Positions 1 through 8,678 are shown, numbered from the stretch's first letter. The stretch is 22,308 bases of DNA from an uncultured Pseudomonas sp. (GCF_946885885.1 NZ_CAMPHN010000066.1:1-22308); one strand, 5' to 3'. The notes: a model not told the origin generated them from the sequence alone. A program made the numbers and translations.

Positions 1-185
1 AGGATGTCGTTACCTTCGCCGCCGTTGAGCGTGTCGTTGCCCGCACCACCCAGTAAAACGTCGTGACCAGCCTCTCCGTGTAGATTGTCGTTACCAATAC
101 CGCCACTGAGAAAGTCATCACCCGCTCCAGCTTTAAGGGTGTCATCACCGCCTTGACCTAAGAGGAAGTCCGCTCCCAAGCCACC
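1..185 (-). repeat. RTX nonapeptide repeat array (coding)
   Basis: Seven consecutive nonapeptides are readable at the left edge: [54 protein letters not shown] and GGEGNDIL, the last cut by the window. They fit the GGxGxDxUx calcium-binding beta-roll consensus. Array length is unknown because it continues outside the window. Confidence 0.95.
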
Positions 186-2201
186 GGTAAGAGTTCCAGA
201 TACATCGCCGTTCTGCAGCACCTGGCCGTCGAGTTGCTGAGACAAGGACTGCAATTGCTCTGTAGTAAGCTGCCCGAGCCAGCCTTCGGTCATCGCGCCT
301 AGAGCGGAATAGTCCGGCCCTTGCGGCATAACCTGACGCAGTTCAGTGGTATCGACAATGGCTTTAACCGGATCAACCACGCCAACATCGGCCAGACGCT
401 CTACCAGGCCCGCATAGTTCAGGCCGATACCAGCTTCGTTCAGGACCAGTTCGATGGATTCGACATAGGGTTTCAAGCGCGTCTGCAACAACAAGCCGTT
501 GTAAACCGACCGTTTTAAACCCTCATAGGCCTGATTCAACAAACCCGCCTGGCCGCCATTAAGGCCAAGTCGGGTTTCGTTGACTAGGATGCTGCCATTT
601 TCGGCCGCGTAGGTGCTGCTGCTAGTTGTCGCGCCAACGCCGATGGAAAGCGTCATGCTGCTGGCGGTTGCGCTCACCTGGGAGAATCTCAAGAAGTTCT
701 GGCCGTTGAAAACCTCCAGTACCTTGACCCGCTCCAACAATGTCTGAGTGGCCAACTGTGCAGCGGATGCTGGCGTGCCCGCGGCTTCCCAGGAGTACTG
801 GAATTTGACGTCGAGTGCAGCGCTGTCCAGCGCATCGATGCGTTTGTCGAAGGTCTGATAGCTGGAGCTCTTCGCCCACTCGCCGATCAATTGATCGAGC
901 AACGCTTGTTGTTCGCTACGTGTCTGGGCCTGTGAATAAGACGCCAATACGGCCTTGAGATCGGCATTTAGCATCGAAGCTTCACGCAAGTCGCGTACCG
1001 CACCCGAGCCTTGCATATCCGGCAGTGCCTGGGTGGTGTCGTCCAGTTCGATACGGTCGGTGAACTCGCGGAAGAACGGGTTGGCAGCCAGGTCGAGGTT
1101 GGCGGCCAAACTCTGGTTGGCGTTGATTGCCCCTTCAGAGCCGTCACCACGAACGAAACTGCCGACCGCGCTGATCAGGTTGCCGTTGGAATTCTGGTTG
1201 GTGGCGGTCGAACCCAGATTGATGGCGCTGATATCTTGCTCGACCAGGCTTTTCAGCTCATTGGCCTGAGCCACACCGTCCTGGTTGAGGTCCTGCCAGA
1301 CACGCACGTTGGCGAACTGCGCATCCTGGGCGTCGAATACGCCATCGGCATTGCCATCCAGATCGCGCAAGGCATCGAAGCCGTCGGTGGCCTTCTGGCC
1401 GTTGGACTTGATGGTATCGACACCAAACAACTCCTTGCCGGTATCGATGCTGCCGTTGCCATTGCGATCCAGCACCAAAAAGCCATCGTCGCCCTTGACC
1501 CAGCCGGTGCCGGTTTTTAGACCATCGCCATCGAAGTCAAAGGTGATACCAGAGTTGGCGGAAACGGTTTCGATGCCATCGCCGTCGAGGTCCAGGGTGA
1601 GGGGGTCGCGGCGCTGTACAAAGTTATTGGCATCACTAAATGATTGATTAACCTCTTGTGATACTTGCGCCCCATTTCGCTCGGCCAACCAGTCCCGCTG
1701 AGTCTTTACTGGCAAACCATTAAGAGTTGCATCCTCGACATATGCATAATAATCATCTCGAGTTGCCAATATTTGGCCAACAGGTGATTGCTCGACAAAC
1801 TCATAAATTTTATTGGCCAGAGCCTCTGGAGTTTGACCGGCAATTTTTATACTACCTTCTATGCCAACTTCAGCCCCGCCTTCAGGCGTCCATTTATAAT
1901 AGCCCTTGGCACCAAGCTGAAGAACGCCAAAAGGTCCAAATTTCCCGCCAACTTCAGGCGTAGCAATTTTCAGCTCAGCAACAGAAGCTCTGCCGGAGGA
2001 ATCTATTGTTCCTTTTATACTTGCCGAGCCTGTTTTCGTTTTTATCGTTACCGAGTAGTTCCCCTCCCCATCGATGGGAACAGCAACGTTATTACCTGCG
2101 GCATCCTTCATTTGAAGCTGCCCATCAGGAGTGATAGTAATTACCCCTCCATTTTCATCTTTAAAGGAAACTGTACCATCAGGAAAAGTAACCAAACTCA
2201 T
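1..2201 (-). CDS. RTX protein with FrpC-like self-processing module; C-terminus outside the window
   Basis: Large calcium-binding protein, predicted to be secreted by the adjacent type I exporter. The reading frame is open from ATG 2201 to base 1, with 733 codons visible and no stop in the window. The start has a clear AAGGAG at 2207-2212, five bases before the ATG. Residues 1-198 have no family I recognise: they are rich in Gly, Lys, Thr and Ile, have no signal peptide (as expected for type I substrates), and contain beta-like text such as [14 protein letters not shown]. Residues 199-376 match the Neisseria FrpC self-processing module, with the DP bond at 199-200 and EF-hand-like loops (DLDGDG, DFDGDG, DRNGNG, DLNQDG). 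Residues 377-670 are a mixed helical linker. Nonapeptide GGxGxDxLx repeats start near residue 673. The gene lies 34 bp after the HlyD stop, so it is probably the operon's cargo. Its first 600 bp are clearly more AT-rich than the rest. The function of the mature protein (toxin, adhesin or surface layer) cannot be told. Confidence 0.9.
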   Translation of the reverse strand, partial: MSLVTFPDGTVSFKDENGGVITITPDGQLQMKDAAGNNVAVPIDGEGNYSVTIKTKTGSASIKGTIDSSGRASVAELKIATPEVGGKFGPFGVLQLGAKGYYKWTPEGGAEVGIEGSIKIAGQTPEALANKIYEFVEQSPVGQILATRDDYYAYVEDATLNGLPVKTQRDWLAERNGAQVSQEVNQSFSDANNFVQRRDPLTLDLDGDGIETVSANSGITFDFDGDGLKTGTGWVKGDDGFLVLDRNGNGSIDTGKELFGVDTIKSNGQKATDGFDALRDLDGNADGVFDAQDAQFANVRVWQDLNQDGVAQANELKSLVEQDISAINLGSTATNQNSNGNLISAVGSFVRGDGSEGAINANQSLAANLDLAANPFFREFTDRIELDDTTQALPDMQGSGAVRDLREASMLNADLKAVLASYSQAQTRSEQQALLDQLIGEWAKSSSYQTFDKRIDALDSAALDVKFQYSWEAAGTPASAAQLATQTLLERVKVLEVFNGQNFLRFSQVSATASSMTLSIGVGATTSSSTYAAENGSILVNETRLGLNGGQAGLLNQAYEGLKRSVYNGLLLQTRLKPYVESIELVLNEAGIGLNYAGLVERLADVGVVDPVKAIVDTTELRQVMPQGPDYSALGAMTEGWLGQLTTEQLQSLSQQLDGQVLQNGDVSGTLTGGLGADFLLGQGGDDTLKAGAGDDFLSGGIGNDNLHGEAGHDVLLGGAGNDTLNGGEGNDI
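1074..1604 (-). other. FrpC-type self-processing module (domain within the RTX gene)
   Basis: Residues 200-376 of the RTX protein begin at Pro200, directly after Asp199, with [14 protein letters not shown]. They continue through [23 protein letters not shown] and [11 protein letters not shown]. From memory, the Neisseria FrpC module starts [14 protein letters not shown] right after its scissile Asp414-Pro415 bond and also contains GNG, AELFG and [11 protein letters not shown] in the same order over about 177 residues. In FrpC, calcium triggers cleavage of the Asp-Pro bond, and the freed Asp can form an isopeptide bond to a lysine. The same chemistry here is inferred from sequence likeness only. 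Domain edges are approximate. Confidence 0.83.
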
Positions 2202-2235
2202 AAAAACTCCTTTTAATTAAACTACAAGCACCGAG

Positions 2236-3660
2236 CTAGCGCTCACTCAGACTTTCATTTACATACTGCTTAAGCGGACTCAAGAAGTAATCGATCACCT
2301 TCCTCTTATCCGTCTTCACTTCCGCCCTGACCGCCATACCCGGCGAGAGCGCAATCTTGTTTTCGCCGACTTGAATACTGTCCTGCTTCAGTTGGATCCG
2401 AGCGCTGTAGACCAGGCCCAGGCGTTCATCCTCGATGGCATCGTTGGAGATGCTTTGCACGACGCCATCCACCACCCCGTATTTGGTGAAGCTGAAGGTC
2501 TCGACCTTGATCTCGACTTGCTGGCCGGGGCGGACGAAGCCGATGTCTTTGTTTTCCAGCATCGCCTCCACTTCCACCGGCTGGTCGCTGGGCACTATGA
2601 CCATCAGCGGTTGAGCTTCGGTGACCACGCCGCCGTGGGTGTGGATGGCCAGCTGCTGCACGGTGCCGGCCACCGGGGCGGTGAGGTGCATCAGGCGGTC
2701 GCGTTGCTGGGCTTTTTTCAGTTCCTGGCTCAGGGCGGCGGCGCGTTGTTCGGACTCGTGTTGCAGGTCGAGCATGGCGCGGCGGGTCTGCGCGATGACG
2801 CTGTTTTGCTGGCTCTCGGCGGCTTTTTTGGCGGCGCTGAGTTCGCGCACGCGGGACTGTTGCAGGCTCAGCTCGCGCTCCTGGTCAAGCAGCGTCTGCT
2901 GCTTTTCCAGGTAGGCGTGTTTGGCGACGTACTGCTTGTCGAGCAGGCGTTTGTAGTCGGCGGCCAGTTCACGGCTGATCGGCAGGCTCTGCTGCAAGGA
3001 GGCGACGCTGCTTTGCGCGGCCTGGATTTCCGCGCTGCGCTGTTCAATGGCGGCGGCGCTTTGCTCCAGGGTGCTTTTGAGTTCCAGGTACTGGCCTTGC
3101 AGCCAGCGCTGCGCGGCCAGTTGCTGCTCGGCGCTGGCCTGGGGGATTAGTTGGGCCAGGCTGGTCGGTTCCGCGTTGTGTTGGATGGCATCGAGCAGCG
3201 CTTGGGCGCGGGCGCTGTCGACCTGGGCGGCGAGCAGGTCGCTGTGCAGGCGCTGGACATCGGCGTGGGTCATGCTGGTGTCCAGTTCGATCAGCAGGTC
3301 GCCGGCGTTGACTGTTTGCCCGTCATGCACATGGATGGCTTTGACCACTGCCACTTCGCTGGGCTGGATGACTTTGCTTTTGCCGCTGGGCACGATCTTG
3401 CCGCTGGCGGTGGCGACCACGTCGATTTCACCGACGCAGGCCCAGAGCAGGGTCAGGGCGGCGAAGGCCATCAGGATCCATTGGATAATCCGCGGCGCCG
3501 GGTGCACCGGTTGTTCCTGCAACGCCAGGGCAGCGGGGAGGAATTGCAGTTCGTGGTTGAGCCGTGGCGGTGCATCCATGGCTTTGCGGTTGCGCCAGGA
3601 GTGGCGCCAGGCTTGGCGGTAGCGGTTGAGCAGGTCGCGTTTGGCGCTGGGCTGAGTCAT
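2236..3660 (-). CDS. HlyD-family membrane fusion protein of a type I secretion system
   Basis: Periplasmic adaptor (474 aa) that links the inner-membrane ABC exporter to a TolC-type outer-membrane channel. It has a cytosolic N-terminus (1-55) rich in Arg, one membrane helix near residues 58-77 (IIQWILMAFAALTLLW), and a lipoyl-like half motif (KVIQPSEVAVVKAIHVHDGQ, 95-114). A long Gln/Ala/Leu-rich coiled-coil hairpin spans roughly 130-320. The second lipoyl half (LTAPVAGTVQQLAIHTHGGVV) and a C-terminal beta domain follow. Length is normal for HlyD. It sits 94 bp after the exporter gene and 34 bp before the RTX gene, all on one strand. The ATG at 3660 is preceded by a G-rich AGAGGGGG stretch that belongs to an extragenic palindrome, so the ribosome site may lie within that repeat. 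No outer-membrane partner gene is in the window. Confidence 0.95.
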   Translation of the reverse strand: MTQPSAKRDLLNRYRQAWRHSWRNRKAMDAPPRLNHELQFLPAALALQEQPVHPAPRIIQWILMAFAALTLLWACVGEIDVVATASGKIVPSGKSKVIQPSEVAVVKAIHVHDGQTVNAGDLLIELDTSMTHADVQRLHSDLLAAQVDSARAQALLDAIQHNAEPTSLAQLIPQASAEQQLAAQRWLQGQYLELKSTLEQSAAAIEQRSAEIQAAQSSVASLQQSLPISRELAADYKRLLDKQYVAKHAYLEKQQTLLDQERELSLQQSRVRELSAAKKAAESQQNSVIAQTRRAMLDLQHESEQRAAALSQELKKAQQRDRLMHLTAPVAGTVQQLAIHTHGGVVTEAQPLMVIVPSDQPVEVEAMLENKDIGFVRPGQQVEIKVETFSFTKYGVVDGVVQSISNDAIEDERLGLVYSARIQLKQDSIQVGENKIALSPGMAVRAEVKTDKRKVIDYFLSPLKQYVNESLSER

Positions 3661-3670
3661 TGAGACCGCC

Positions 3671-3706
3671 CCCTCTCCCTAACCCTCTCCCCAGAGGGGC
3701 GAGGGG
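3671..3706. repeat. Extragenic palindrome between exporter and adaptor genes
   Basis: CCCTCTCCCC (3683-3692), loop AGA, then GGGGCGAGGG (3696-3705): ten-base arms with one mismatch, preceded by CCCTCTCCCTAA. This resembles an interspersed C/T-rich palindrome I know from Pseudomonas genomes. It lies inside the predicted operon, just before the HlyD start, so an RNA hairpin here could change the ratio of exporter to adaptor. That role is inference. Confidence 0.6.
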
Positions 3707-3754
3707 ACTGATCATGGCGCGTCGTGATATCGGTGCTGTTCATGAATGCCCGTT

Positions 3755-5905
3755 TCATGCCGCACCGCCTTGTTGCAGGCGGTGCAGGCGCGAGTAGTGG
3801 CCGGCCTGATGGGCGAGCAGTTCGGCATGGCTGCCCTGCTCGACGATCTGCCCGCGGTCCATCACCAGGATGCGGTGGGCGTCGCGCACGGCGCTCAGGC
3901 GGTGGGCGATGATGATCACGGTGCGGCCCTTGCAGATGGCCTGCATGTTCTGCTGAATGATGCGCTCGGACTCGTAGTCCAGGGCGCTGGTGGCTTCGTC
4001 GAATATCAGGATGCGCGGGTTGCCGATCAGCGCACGGGCGATGGCGATGCGTTGGCGTTGGCCGCCGGACAGCGAGGCGCCGTGTTCACCGACCACGGTG
4101 TCGTAACCTTCCGGCAGTTCGAGGATGAATTCATGGGCGCCGGCCATCTTGGCCGCCTGCATCACCGCTTCGATCGGCGTACCGGGATCGACCAGGGCGA
4201 TGTTCTCGCGGATGCTACGGGCGAACAGCATGTTGTCTTGCAGCACCACACCGATCTGCCGGCGCAGGGAGGAGACATCGGCCAGGGCCAGGTCCATGCC
4301 GTCCACCAGCACCCGGCCGCGTTCGGGGGTGTAGAGGCGTTGCAGCAGGCGCGTGAGGGTACTTTTGCCGGAGCCGGAACGGCCAACCACGCCGATCACT
4401 TCGCCGGCCTGGATGCTCAGGCTGATGCCGCGCAGCACTTCGCTGCCATCCGGGCGGTAGCGGAACTGCACCTGATCGAATTCGATGGCGCCCTTGAGCG
4501 GCGGCAAGGCGCTGCGCGAGTCCTGGGACAGTTCGGTGCGGGTGTTGAGGATATCGCCCAGGCGCTGCACCGAGACGCCGGTCTGCTGGAAGTTGGTCCA
4601 CAGCTGCGCCAGGCGCATGATCGGCTGCGACACCCGGCCGGCGAGCATATTGAAGGCGATCAACTGGCCGACGGACAGGTCGCCGTCGATCACCAGGCGC
4701 GCGCCGAGCCAGAGGGTGGCAACGGTGACCAGCTTGCCGATAAAGCCGACGCTTTCATTGGCGATGGTCGACAGGGTTTGGGTCTTGAAGCTGGCGGCGA
4801 CATAGCCGGCGAGTTGGTTGTCCCACTTGCGGTTGATCTGCGGCTCCACCGCCATGGATTTCAAGGTGTCGATGCCGTTGACCGTTTCCACCAGAAACGC
4901 CTGGTTTTCCGCGCCACGGGTAAAGCTTTCATTGAGGCGCGCCCGCAGCACCGGGGTGATCAGCAGGGAGACGATGAAGTACAGCGGCAGCGAGAGGATC
5001 ACCACCAGGGTCAACCAGCCGCTGTACATAAACATCACGGCGATAAACACCACCGAGAACAGCACGTCGAGCAGCAAGGTGATGGCGTTGCCGGTGAGGA
5101 AGCTGCGGATGTTCTCCAGCTCGCGCACCCGCGCCACCGAATCGCCGACCCGGCGCGCCTGGAAGTAGGCCAACGGCAGCGTCACCAGGTGGCGGAACAA
5201 CCGCGAGCCCAACTCGACGTCGATGCGGCTGGCGGTGTGGGCGAATACGTAGCTGCGCAGGCCCGACAATAGCGTCTCGAACACCATGATGCCGAGCAGG
5301 CCGATGGCGATCACATCCAGGGTGCTCAGGCCGCGATGCACCAGCACCTTGTCCATCACCACCTGGAAGAACAGCGGGGTCAACAAGGCGAAGATTTGCA
5401 GGACGAAGGACACCAGCAGCACTTCGCCGAGCAGCTTGCGGTATTTGACGATGGCCGGGATAAACCAGCTGAAGTCGAAACGGGCCAGGTCGCCGGCCAG
5501 GGAAGCTTCGGAGCGGAGCAGGATCAGCTCGCCAGTCCAGCGCGCCTCCAGCTCTTCGAAGCTCAGCACTTCCGGGCGCTGCGCCTGCGGATCGTGGATC
5601 AGCGCCTTGCCGTCATCCAGGCGGGCGATGATAAAGAAGCGGCCGTCCTGCGCCGCGGCAATCGCCGGCAAGGGCGTGCGGTCCAGGCGTTCGATGGTGC
5701 TGCGCGCGGCCTTGGCTTTCAGGCCGAGCTTCTTCGCCGCCAGCAACAGCTCGGCGCGACCGAACCGGCGGCCGTCTTCGGCGAATTCGTGGGTGAGTTG
5801 TTCGGGGGAAGCGGCGACGTTATGGAAACGCGCGAGCATCACCAGGCAGGCCAGGCCGGTGTCGAGCCCGGTATCGGGCTCATTGAACGAGGGGGCATTC
5901 GACAT
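3755..5905 (-). CDS. HlyB-like type I secretion ABC exporter with inactive C39-like domain
   Basis: Inner-membrane permease-ATPase (716 aa, the usual HlyB length of about 700), predicted to move the RTX protein through the HlyD/TolC channel. Residues 1-130 are a C39-like domain: the text [16 protein letters not shown] aligns with HlyB DYGLYALEILAQYHNV, so Thr16 stands where true C39 peptidases have the catalytic Cys, and Phe90 replaces the catalytic His. It should therefore bind rather than cut its cargo. Membrane domain about 150-440. The nucleotide-binding domain has Walker [10 protein letters not shown] (508-516), Q-loop Gln556, signature LSGGQ (612-616), Walker B ILIFDE (632-637) and H-loop His668. 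It is the first gene of the exporter-adaptor-RTX run. I see no convincing sigma-70 promoter in the 249 bp before it, and the ribosome site is weak (GGACG). Confidence 0.96.
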   Translation of the reverse strand: MSNAPSFNEPDTGLDTGLACLVMLARFHNVAASPEQLTHEFAEDGRRFGRAELLLAAKKLGLKAKAARSTIERLDRTPLPAIAAAQDGRFFIIARLDDGKALIHDPQAQRPEVLSFEELEARWTGELILLRSEASLAGDLARFDFSWFIPAIVKYRKLLGEVLLVSFVLQIFALLTPLFFQVVMDKVLVHRGLSTLDVIAIGLLGIMVFETLLSGLRSYVFAHTASRIDVELGSRLFRHLVTLPLAYFQARRVGDSVARVRELENIRSFLTGNAITLLLDVLFSVVFIAVMFMYSGWLTLVVILSLPLYFIVSLLITPVLRARLNESFTRGAENQAFLVETVNGIDTLKSMAVEPQINRKWDNQLAGYVAASFKTQTLSTIANESVGFIGKLVTVATLWLGARLVIDGDLSVGQLIAFNMLAGRVSQPIMRLAQLWTNFQQTGVSVQRLGDILNTRTELSQDSRSALPPLKGAIEFDQVQFRYRPDGSEVLRGISLSIQAGEVIGVVGRSGSGKSTLTRLLQRLYTPERGRVLVDGMDLALADVSSLRRQIGVVLQDNMLFARSIRENIALVDPGTPIEAVMQAAKMAGAHEFILELPEGYDTVVGEHGASLSGGQRQRIAIARALIGNPRILIFDEATSALDYESERIIQQNMQAICKGRTVIIIAHRLSAVRDAHRILVMDRGQIVEQGSHAELLAHQAGHYSRLHRLQQGGAA

Positions 5906-6154
5906 CTATTGCGTCCATGCACTGACAACGACTAAGCGCTGCTACCGAGATAGCAAAACGCCATAAATAAGGGCGGCATGGTACCCGCAAATCGCTAGGT
6001 TTCCTTACCCTGAAATATCGATCAGCTCACATTTAACTCAGGCATAGCAAAGGACTTACAACGCCTCAGTCGCCCCCTACAGAATCCTCACTAACGTCAC
6101 TGCCTCAATGCCAGCAGGGCACCCCCAGGCACAATAGCGCATCGGGTTCACGCC

Positions 6155-7594
6155 TCAGCTAAAGCCCGCAGCCTCCTGGCACAACTGCCCGGCCAACATG
6201 CCCAAGGTCATCAGCGCCCTTTCCGCCTCGCGGTTCCAGGGGATGCCGCAATTGAGGCGGATGCAGTGATTGAACTGCTCGGTGTTGCTGAAGATCAGCC
6301 CCGGGGCGATGCTGATGCCTTGCTGCAATGCGCGCACGTGCAGGTCCTTGGTGTTGACCCGCGCCGGCAGGCTGACCCAGAGGATGAAGCCGCCGTTTGG
6401 CCGGGTGATCTGCGTGCCTTCGGGGAAGTATTGCTGCACCGCCAATTGGAAGGCGCTGAGGTTTTTCCGGTATTCCTGGCGGATATAACGTAAGTGGCGG
6501 TCGTAGCCGCCGTTCTCCAGGTAGGCGGCCACCGCCATCTGCGTCACGCTGCAAGCCGAGTGGGTGCTGAAGGTTTGCAGGCGTTGAATTTCGTCCTGGT
6601 ATTTGCCGGCGATGATCCAGCCGATACGCACGCCCGGCGACAGGGTCTTGGAGAAGCTCGAACAGTAGATCACCCGTCCTTCCCGGTCGTGGGATTTCAA
6701 CGCCTTGGTCGGCCCTTGCTCGAACATCAGTTCTCCGTAGATATCGTCCTCGATGACCTGGATGTCGTAATCGCCGGCCAGACGCAGCAGTTGTTTTTGC
6801 CGTGCCTCCGGGATGGTGCCGCCCAACGGATTGCTTAGCCGCGCGGTCAGTACCAGCGCCTTGATCGGCCATTGGTTGGCCGCCAGTTGCAGGGCTTCAA
6901 GACTGATACCGGTGCTGGGGTCGCTGGGAATTTCGATGACTTTCAGGCCAAGCAGGTCGGCCAGTTGTAGCAGGCCGTAATAGGTCGGCGACTCGGCGGC
7001 GATCAGGTCGCCCGGCTTGGTCAGCACCCGCAGCGACATCTGCAGCGCATCCACACAGCCATGGGTGATCACCACCGAGGACGGATCGACGACCACCCCG
7101 GCATCGCGCATACGAATCGCGACCTGGCGGCGCAACGGCTCGAAACCGGGACTGAACATATAACTGAAGGCCCGGGCGCTGTGAAAACGGGTGACCTTGG
7201 CCAATTGCTGGTGCAGCGCACGCACCGGCAAGTACTCGACATGCGGCACGGCCGCGCCAAGGGGGAACACGCCTTCACGCCGCGATTCGGTGAGTACCTG
7301 GTTGATGATGCTGCTGCGGGTAACCAACCCCGGCCGCTCGACCCGGGCGATATCCGGGGTCGGCGCGGTCAGTGCGGGGGTTTGATGAACATAGTAGCCG
7401 GACTGCGGGCGAGCGCGGATCAGCCCCTGGTCTTCCAGGTTGGCATAGGCCTGCAATACGGTGGCGTGACTGACACTGAGCTGCGAGCTCATCTTGCGCA
7501 CGGAGGGCACTCGCTCGCCCGGTTGGTAGACGCCACGACGAATATCTTCCGCCAGTTGCTGGGCGATGCGTTGATAGAGCAACAGATTGGTCAT
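6155..7594 (-). CDS. MocR-family GntR regulator with aminotransferase domain
   Basis: PLP-binding transcription regulator, 479 aa. A winged helix-turn-helix of the GntR type is at residues 1-70 (GERVPSVRKMSSQLSVSHATVLQAY). It is joined to a fold-type I aminotransferase-like domain (about 105-475). That domain keeps Asn255 (SNPLGG), Asp283/284 and Tyr286 (IEDDIYGEL), the PLP lysine Lys316 (CSSFSKTLSPGVRIGW) and the carboxylate-binding Arg446. These proteins sense a small molecule through PLP and control nearby or distant metabolic genes; the ligand here is unknown. There is no obvious target gene beside it, and the operator-like palindrome upstream suggests self-regulation. The ATG at 7594 lies only 48 bp downstream of that palindrome, with weak GGAG about nine bases upstream of it. 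Confidence 0.93.
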   Translation of the reverse strand: MTNLLLYQRIAQQLAEDIRRGVYQPGERVPSVRKMSSQLSVSHATVLQAYANLEDQGLIRARPQSGYYVHQTPALTAPTPDIARVERPGLVTRSSIINQVLTESRREGVFPLGAAVPHVEYLPVRALHQQLAKVTRFHSARAFSYMFSPGFEPLRRQVAIRMRDAGVVVDPSSVVITHGCVDALQMSLRVLTKPGDLIAAESPTYYGLLQLADLLGLKVIEIPSDPSTGISLEALQLAANQWPIKALVLTARLSNPLGGTIPEARQKQLLRLAGDYDIQVIEDDIYGELMFEQGPTKALKSHDREGRVIYCSSFSKTLSPGVRIGWIIAGKYQDEIQRLQTFSTHSACSVTQMAVAAYLENGGYDRHLRYIRQEYRKNLSAFQLAVQQYFPEGTQITRPNGGFILWVSLPARVNTKDLHVRALQQGISIAPGLIFSNTEQFNHCIRLNCGIPWNREAERALMTLGMLAGQLCQEAAGFS

Positions 7595-7641
7595 GACGGA
7601 ATCTCCCGGAGACTGAACCGTAACAGTAGCCCAACCCCGGA

Positions 7642-7684
7642 AAATTGCACCGGTACAATTTCCACTAGTGTTGTTGGTACAGTC
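7642..7684. promoter_or_regulatory. Operator-like palindrome and direct half-site before the MocR gene
   Basis: AAATTGCACCGGTACAATTT (7642-7661) is a 20-bp palindrome centred on ACCGGT with one unpaired position (C/A). A further half-site, GGTACAGTC (7676-7684), repeats the GGTACAATT right arm (7652-7660) in direct orientation, 24 bp along. MocR regulators often bind a combination of inverted and direct repeats in their own promoters. The site sits 48-90 bp before the ATG at 7594. Binding by this protein is inferred from position. Confidence 0.55.
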
Positions 7685-7725
7685 TTTGGCTGTTTTCTAC
7701 GGAAGGTGGATCGGGGCGGGTAGCT

Positions 7726-7774
7726 GACGCCTTTTTCATCCACCAGTTGGTGGATGGGTGAAGCGTCATCCACC
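7726..7774. repeat. Extragenic palindrome with competing hairpins
   Basis: GACGC (7726-7730) ... CATCCACCA (7737-7745), GT, TGGTGGATG (7748-7756) ... GCGTC (7763-7767) forms a 42-bp imperfect inverted repeat. A second CATCCACC at 7767-7774 can pair with the same GGTGGATG. It is typical of a dispersed noncoding repeat. It lies downstream of the OmpA-like gene and upstream of the MocR gene. Confidence 0.65.
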
Positions 7775-7786
7775 CGAGACTGGCCG

Positions 7787-7811
7787 GATCGCCAGCAAGC
7801 TGGCTCCTACA
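7787..7811 (-). repeat. REP element (TGTAGGAGCCAGC type)
   Basis: Read on the minus strand this is TGTAGGAGCCAGCTTGCTGG followed by CGATC, the head-plus-hairpin form of a well-known Pseudomonas repetitive extragenic palindrome. The hairpin is GCCAGC (7791-7796), loop AA, GCTGGC (7799-7804). It is a single copy here, beside the larger palindrome at 7726-7774. Confidence 0.8.
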
Positions 7812-7865
7812 TAGCCATAAAAAAACCCAGCACGCGAATGTCCGAGGTTTCAGGTTGCCGGGACT

Positions 7866-8678
7866 TTAGCGGTTGGCGCCCAGGCGCCCCTGCTCGTCGG
7901 AGAAAACGATCTCGACTCGGCGGTTTTGCGCCCGCCCCCTGGCCGATGCGTTTTCCGCGATGGGAAATTCCTCGCCATGGCCGGCGACTTCGATGCGCTT
8001 GCCGTCGACACCCAGGTCGACCAGCAGTTCGGCGACTGTCTGCGCCCGCGCCCGCGACAGCTCCAGATTCTCCTGCTTGTCGCCACGGTTGTCGGTATAG
8101 CCTTCGATGCGCACCATTCGCCGCGGATTGAGTTGCATAAACTGCGCGAGCTTAAGCACGGTGCGATTGACCGAGGCTTTCAGCTCGGCGCGCGCGGCAT
8201 CGAACAATACGTCGCCAAGGGTCATTACCAAGCCGCGCTCGGTTTCGCTGGTCGCCAGGCTGAGCATCTGCTCTTCGAGCCAGTTGCTGTGCTCCTGAAC
8301 GCTGAGCAACTTGGCTTCGCGCAAGGCCAGTTGCAGGCGTTGGCGTTCCAGTTCCAGCTTAGCCGCCCGCTCCTGATTCAGATTCAGCGCGCTATGTTGC
8401 TTGGCGATATCGCTGTAACGCTGGCTGAGGTAGGCATAGTGGCTAACGTCCTCGGCACTGCCCCAGTAGCTCGAGAGGCGATCGGCGCGCGCCAAGGACT
8501 CGCCGGCGCGGATCACATCTTTCGGCGCGCTGCGCAACACGTCGGGATCCTCCTTGACCGCATGGAAGCTGACACGCGCTGTCTCGAGCGCGCTCGCTTC
8601 GTCGGACGGGAAACTGGCACAGCCGCTCAGCGCCAGAGCGAGCGGCAGCAAGGCGGATAAACGCCAAAGTCTACTCAT
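7866..8678 (-). CDS. OmpA-family lipoprotein with N-terminal DUF4398
   Basis: Outer-membrane lipoprotein of 270 aa, predicted to hold the peptidoglycan layer. The signal peptide ends in the lipobox LSGC with Cys20. Residues about 25-100 look like DUF4398, followed by a Gln/Leu/Arg-rich helix (about 100-140). An OmpA C-terminal domain spans about 150-262 (GDVLFDAARAEL, then EGYTDNRGD). Asp196 and Arg211 stand 15 residues apart, as do the OmpA residues that bind diaminopimelate, and the NRRVEI ending is typical. Its ATG overlaps the previous gene's stop by four bases (ATGA, 8675-8678), so the two are translationally coupled. Confidence 0.92.
   Translation of the reverse strand: MSRLWRLSALLPLALALSGCASFPSDEASALETARVSFHAVKEDPDVLRSAPKDVIRAGESLARADRLSSYWGSAEDVSHYAYLSQRYSDIAKQHSALNLNQERAAKLELERQRLQLALREAKLLSVQEHSNWLEEQMLSLATSETERGLVMTLGDVLFDAARAELKASVNRTVLKLAQFMQLNPRRMVRIEGYTDNRGDKQENLELSRARAQTVAELLVDLGVDGKRIEVAGHGEEFPIAENASARGRAQNRRVEIVFSDEQGRLGANR

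Noticed and set aside
1..185. Periodic 27-bp pattern resembling a CRISPR or tandem DNA repeat
   Set aside because: The period is that of RTX nonapeptides, the units vary at the DNA level, and there are no spacers.
1..2201. Possible broken RTX gene
   Set aside because: I translated sample stretches along the minus-strand frame from ATG 2201 to base 1, including the starts of all domains. It stays in one frame with no stop; the gene only lacks its end because of the window edge.
3746..5272. A 508-codon open frame on the plus strand opposite the HlyB-like gene, and similar long antisense frames at 2371-3150, 10953-11891 and 12857-13840
   Set aside because: They lie entirely opposite well-recognised genes with clear motifs, read as low-complexity Ala/Gly/Gln/His-rich text with no domain, and follow from codon bias in GC-rich DNA.
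7819..7850. Possible terminator of the OmpA-like operon (T run on the minus strand)
   Set aside because: Seven T follow CTGGG but the upstream bases form only a weak, interrupted stem.
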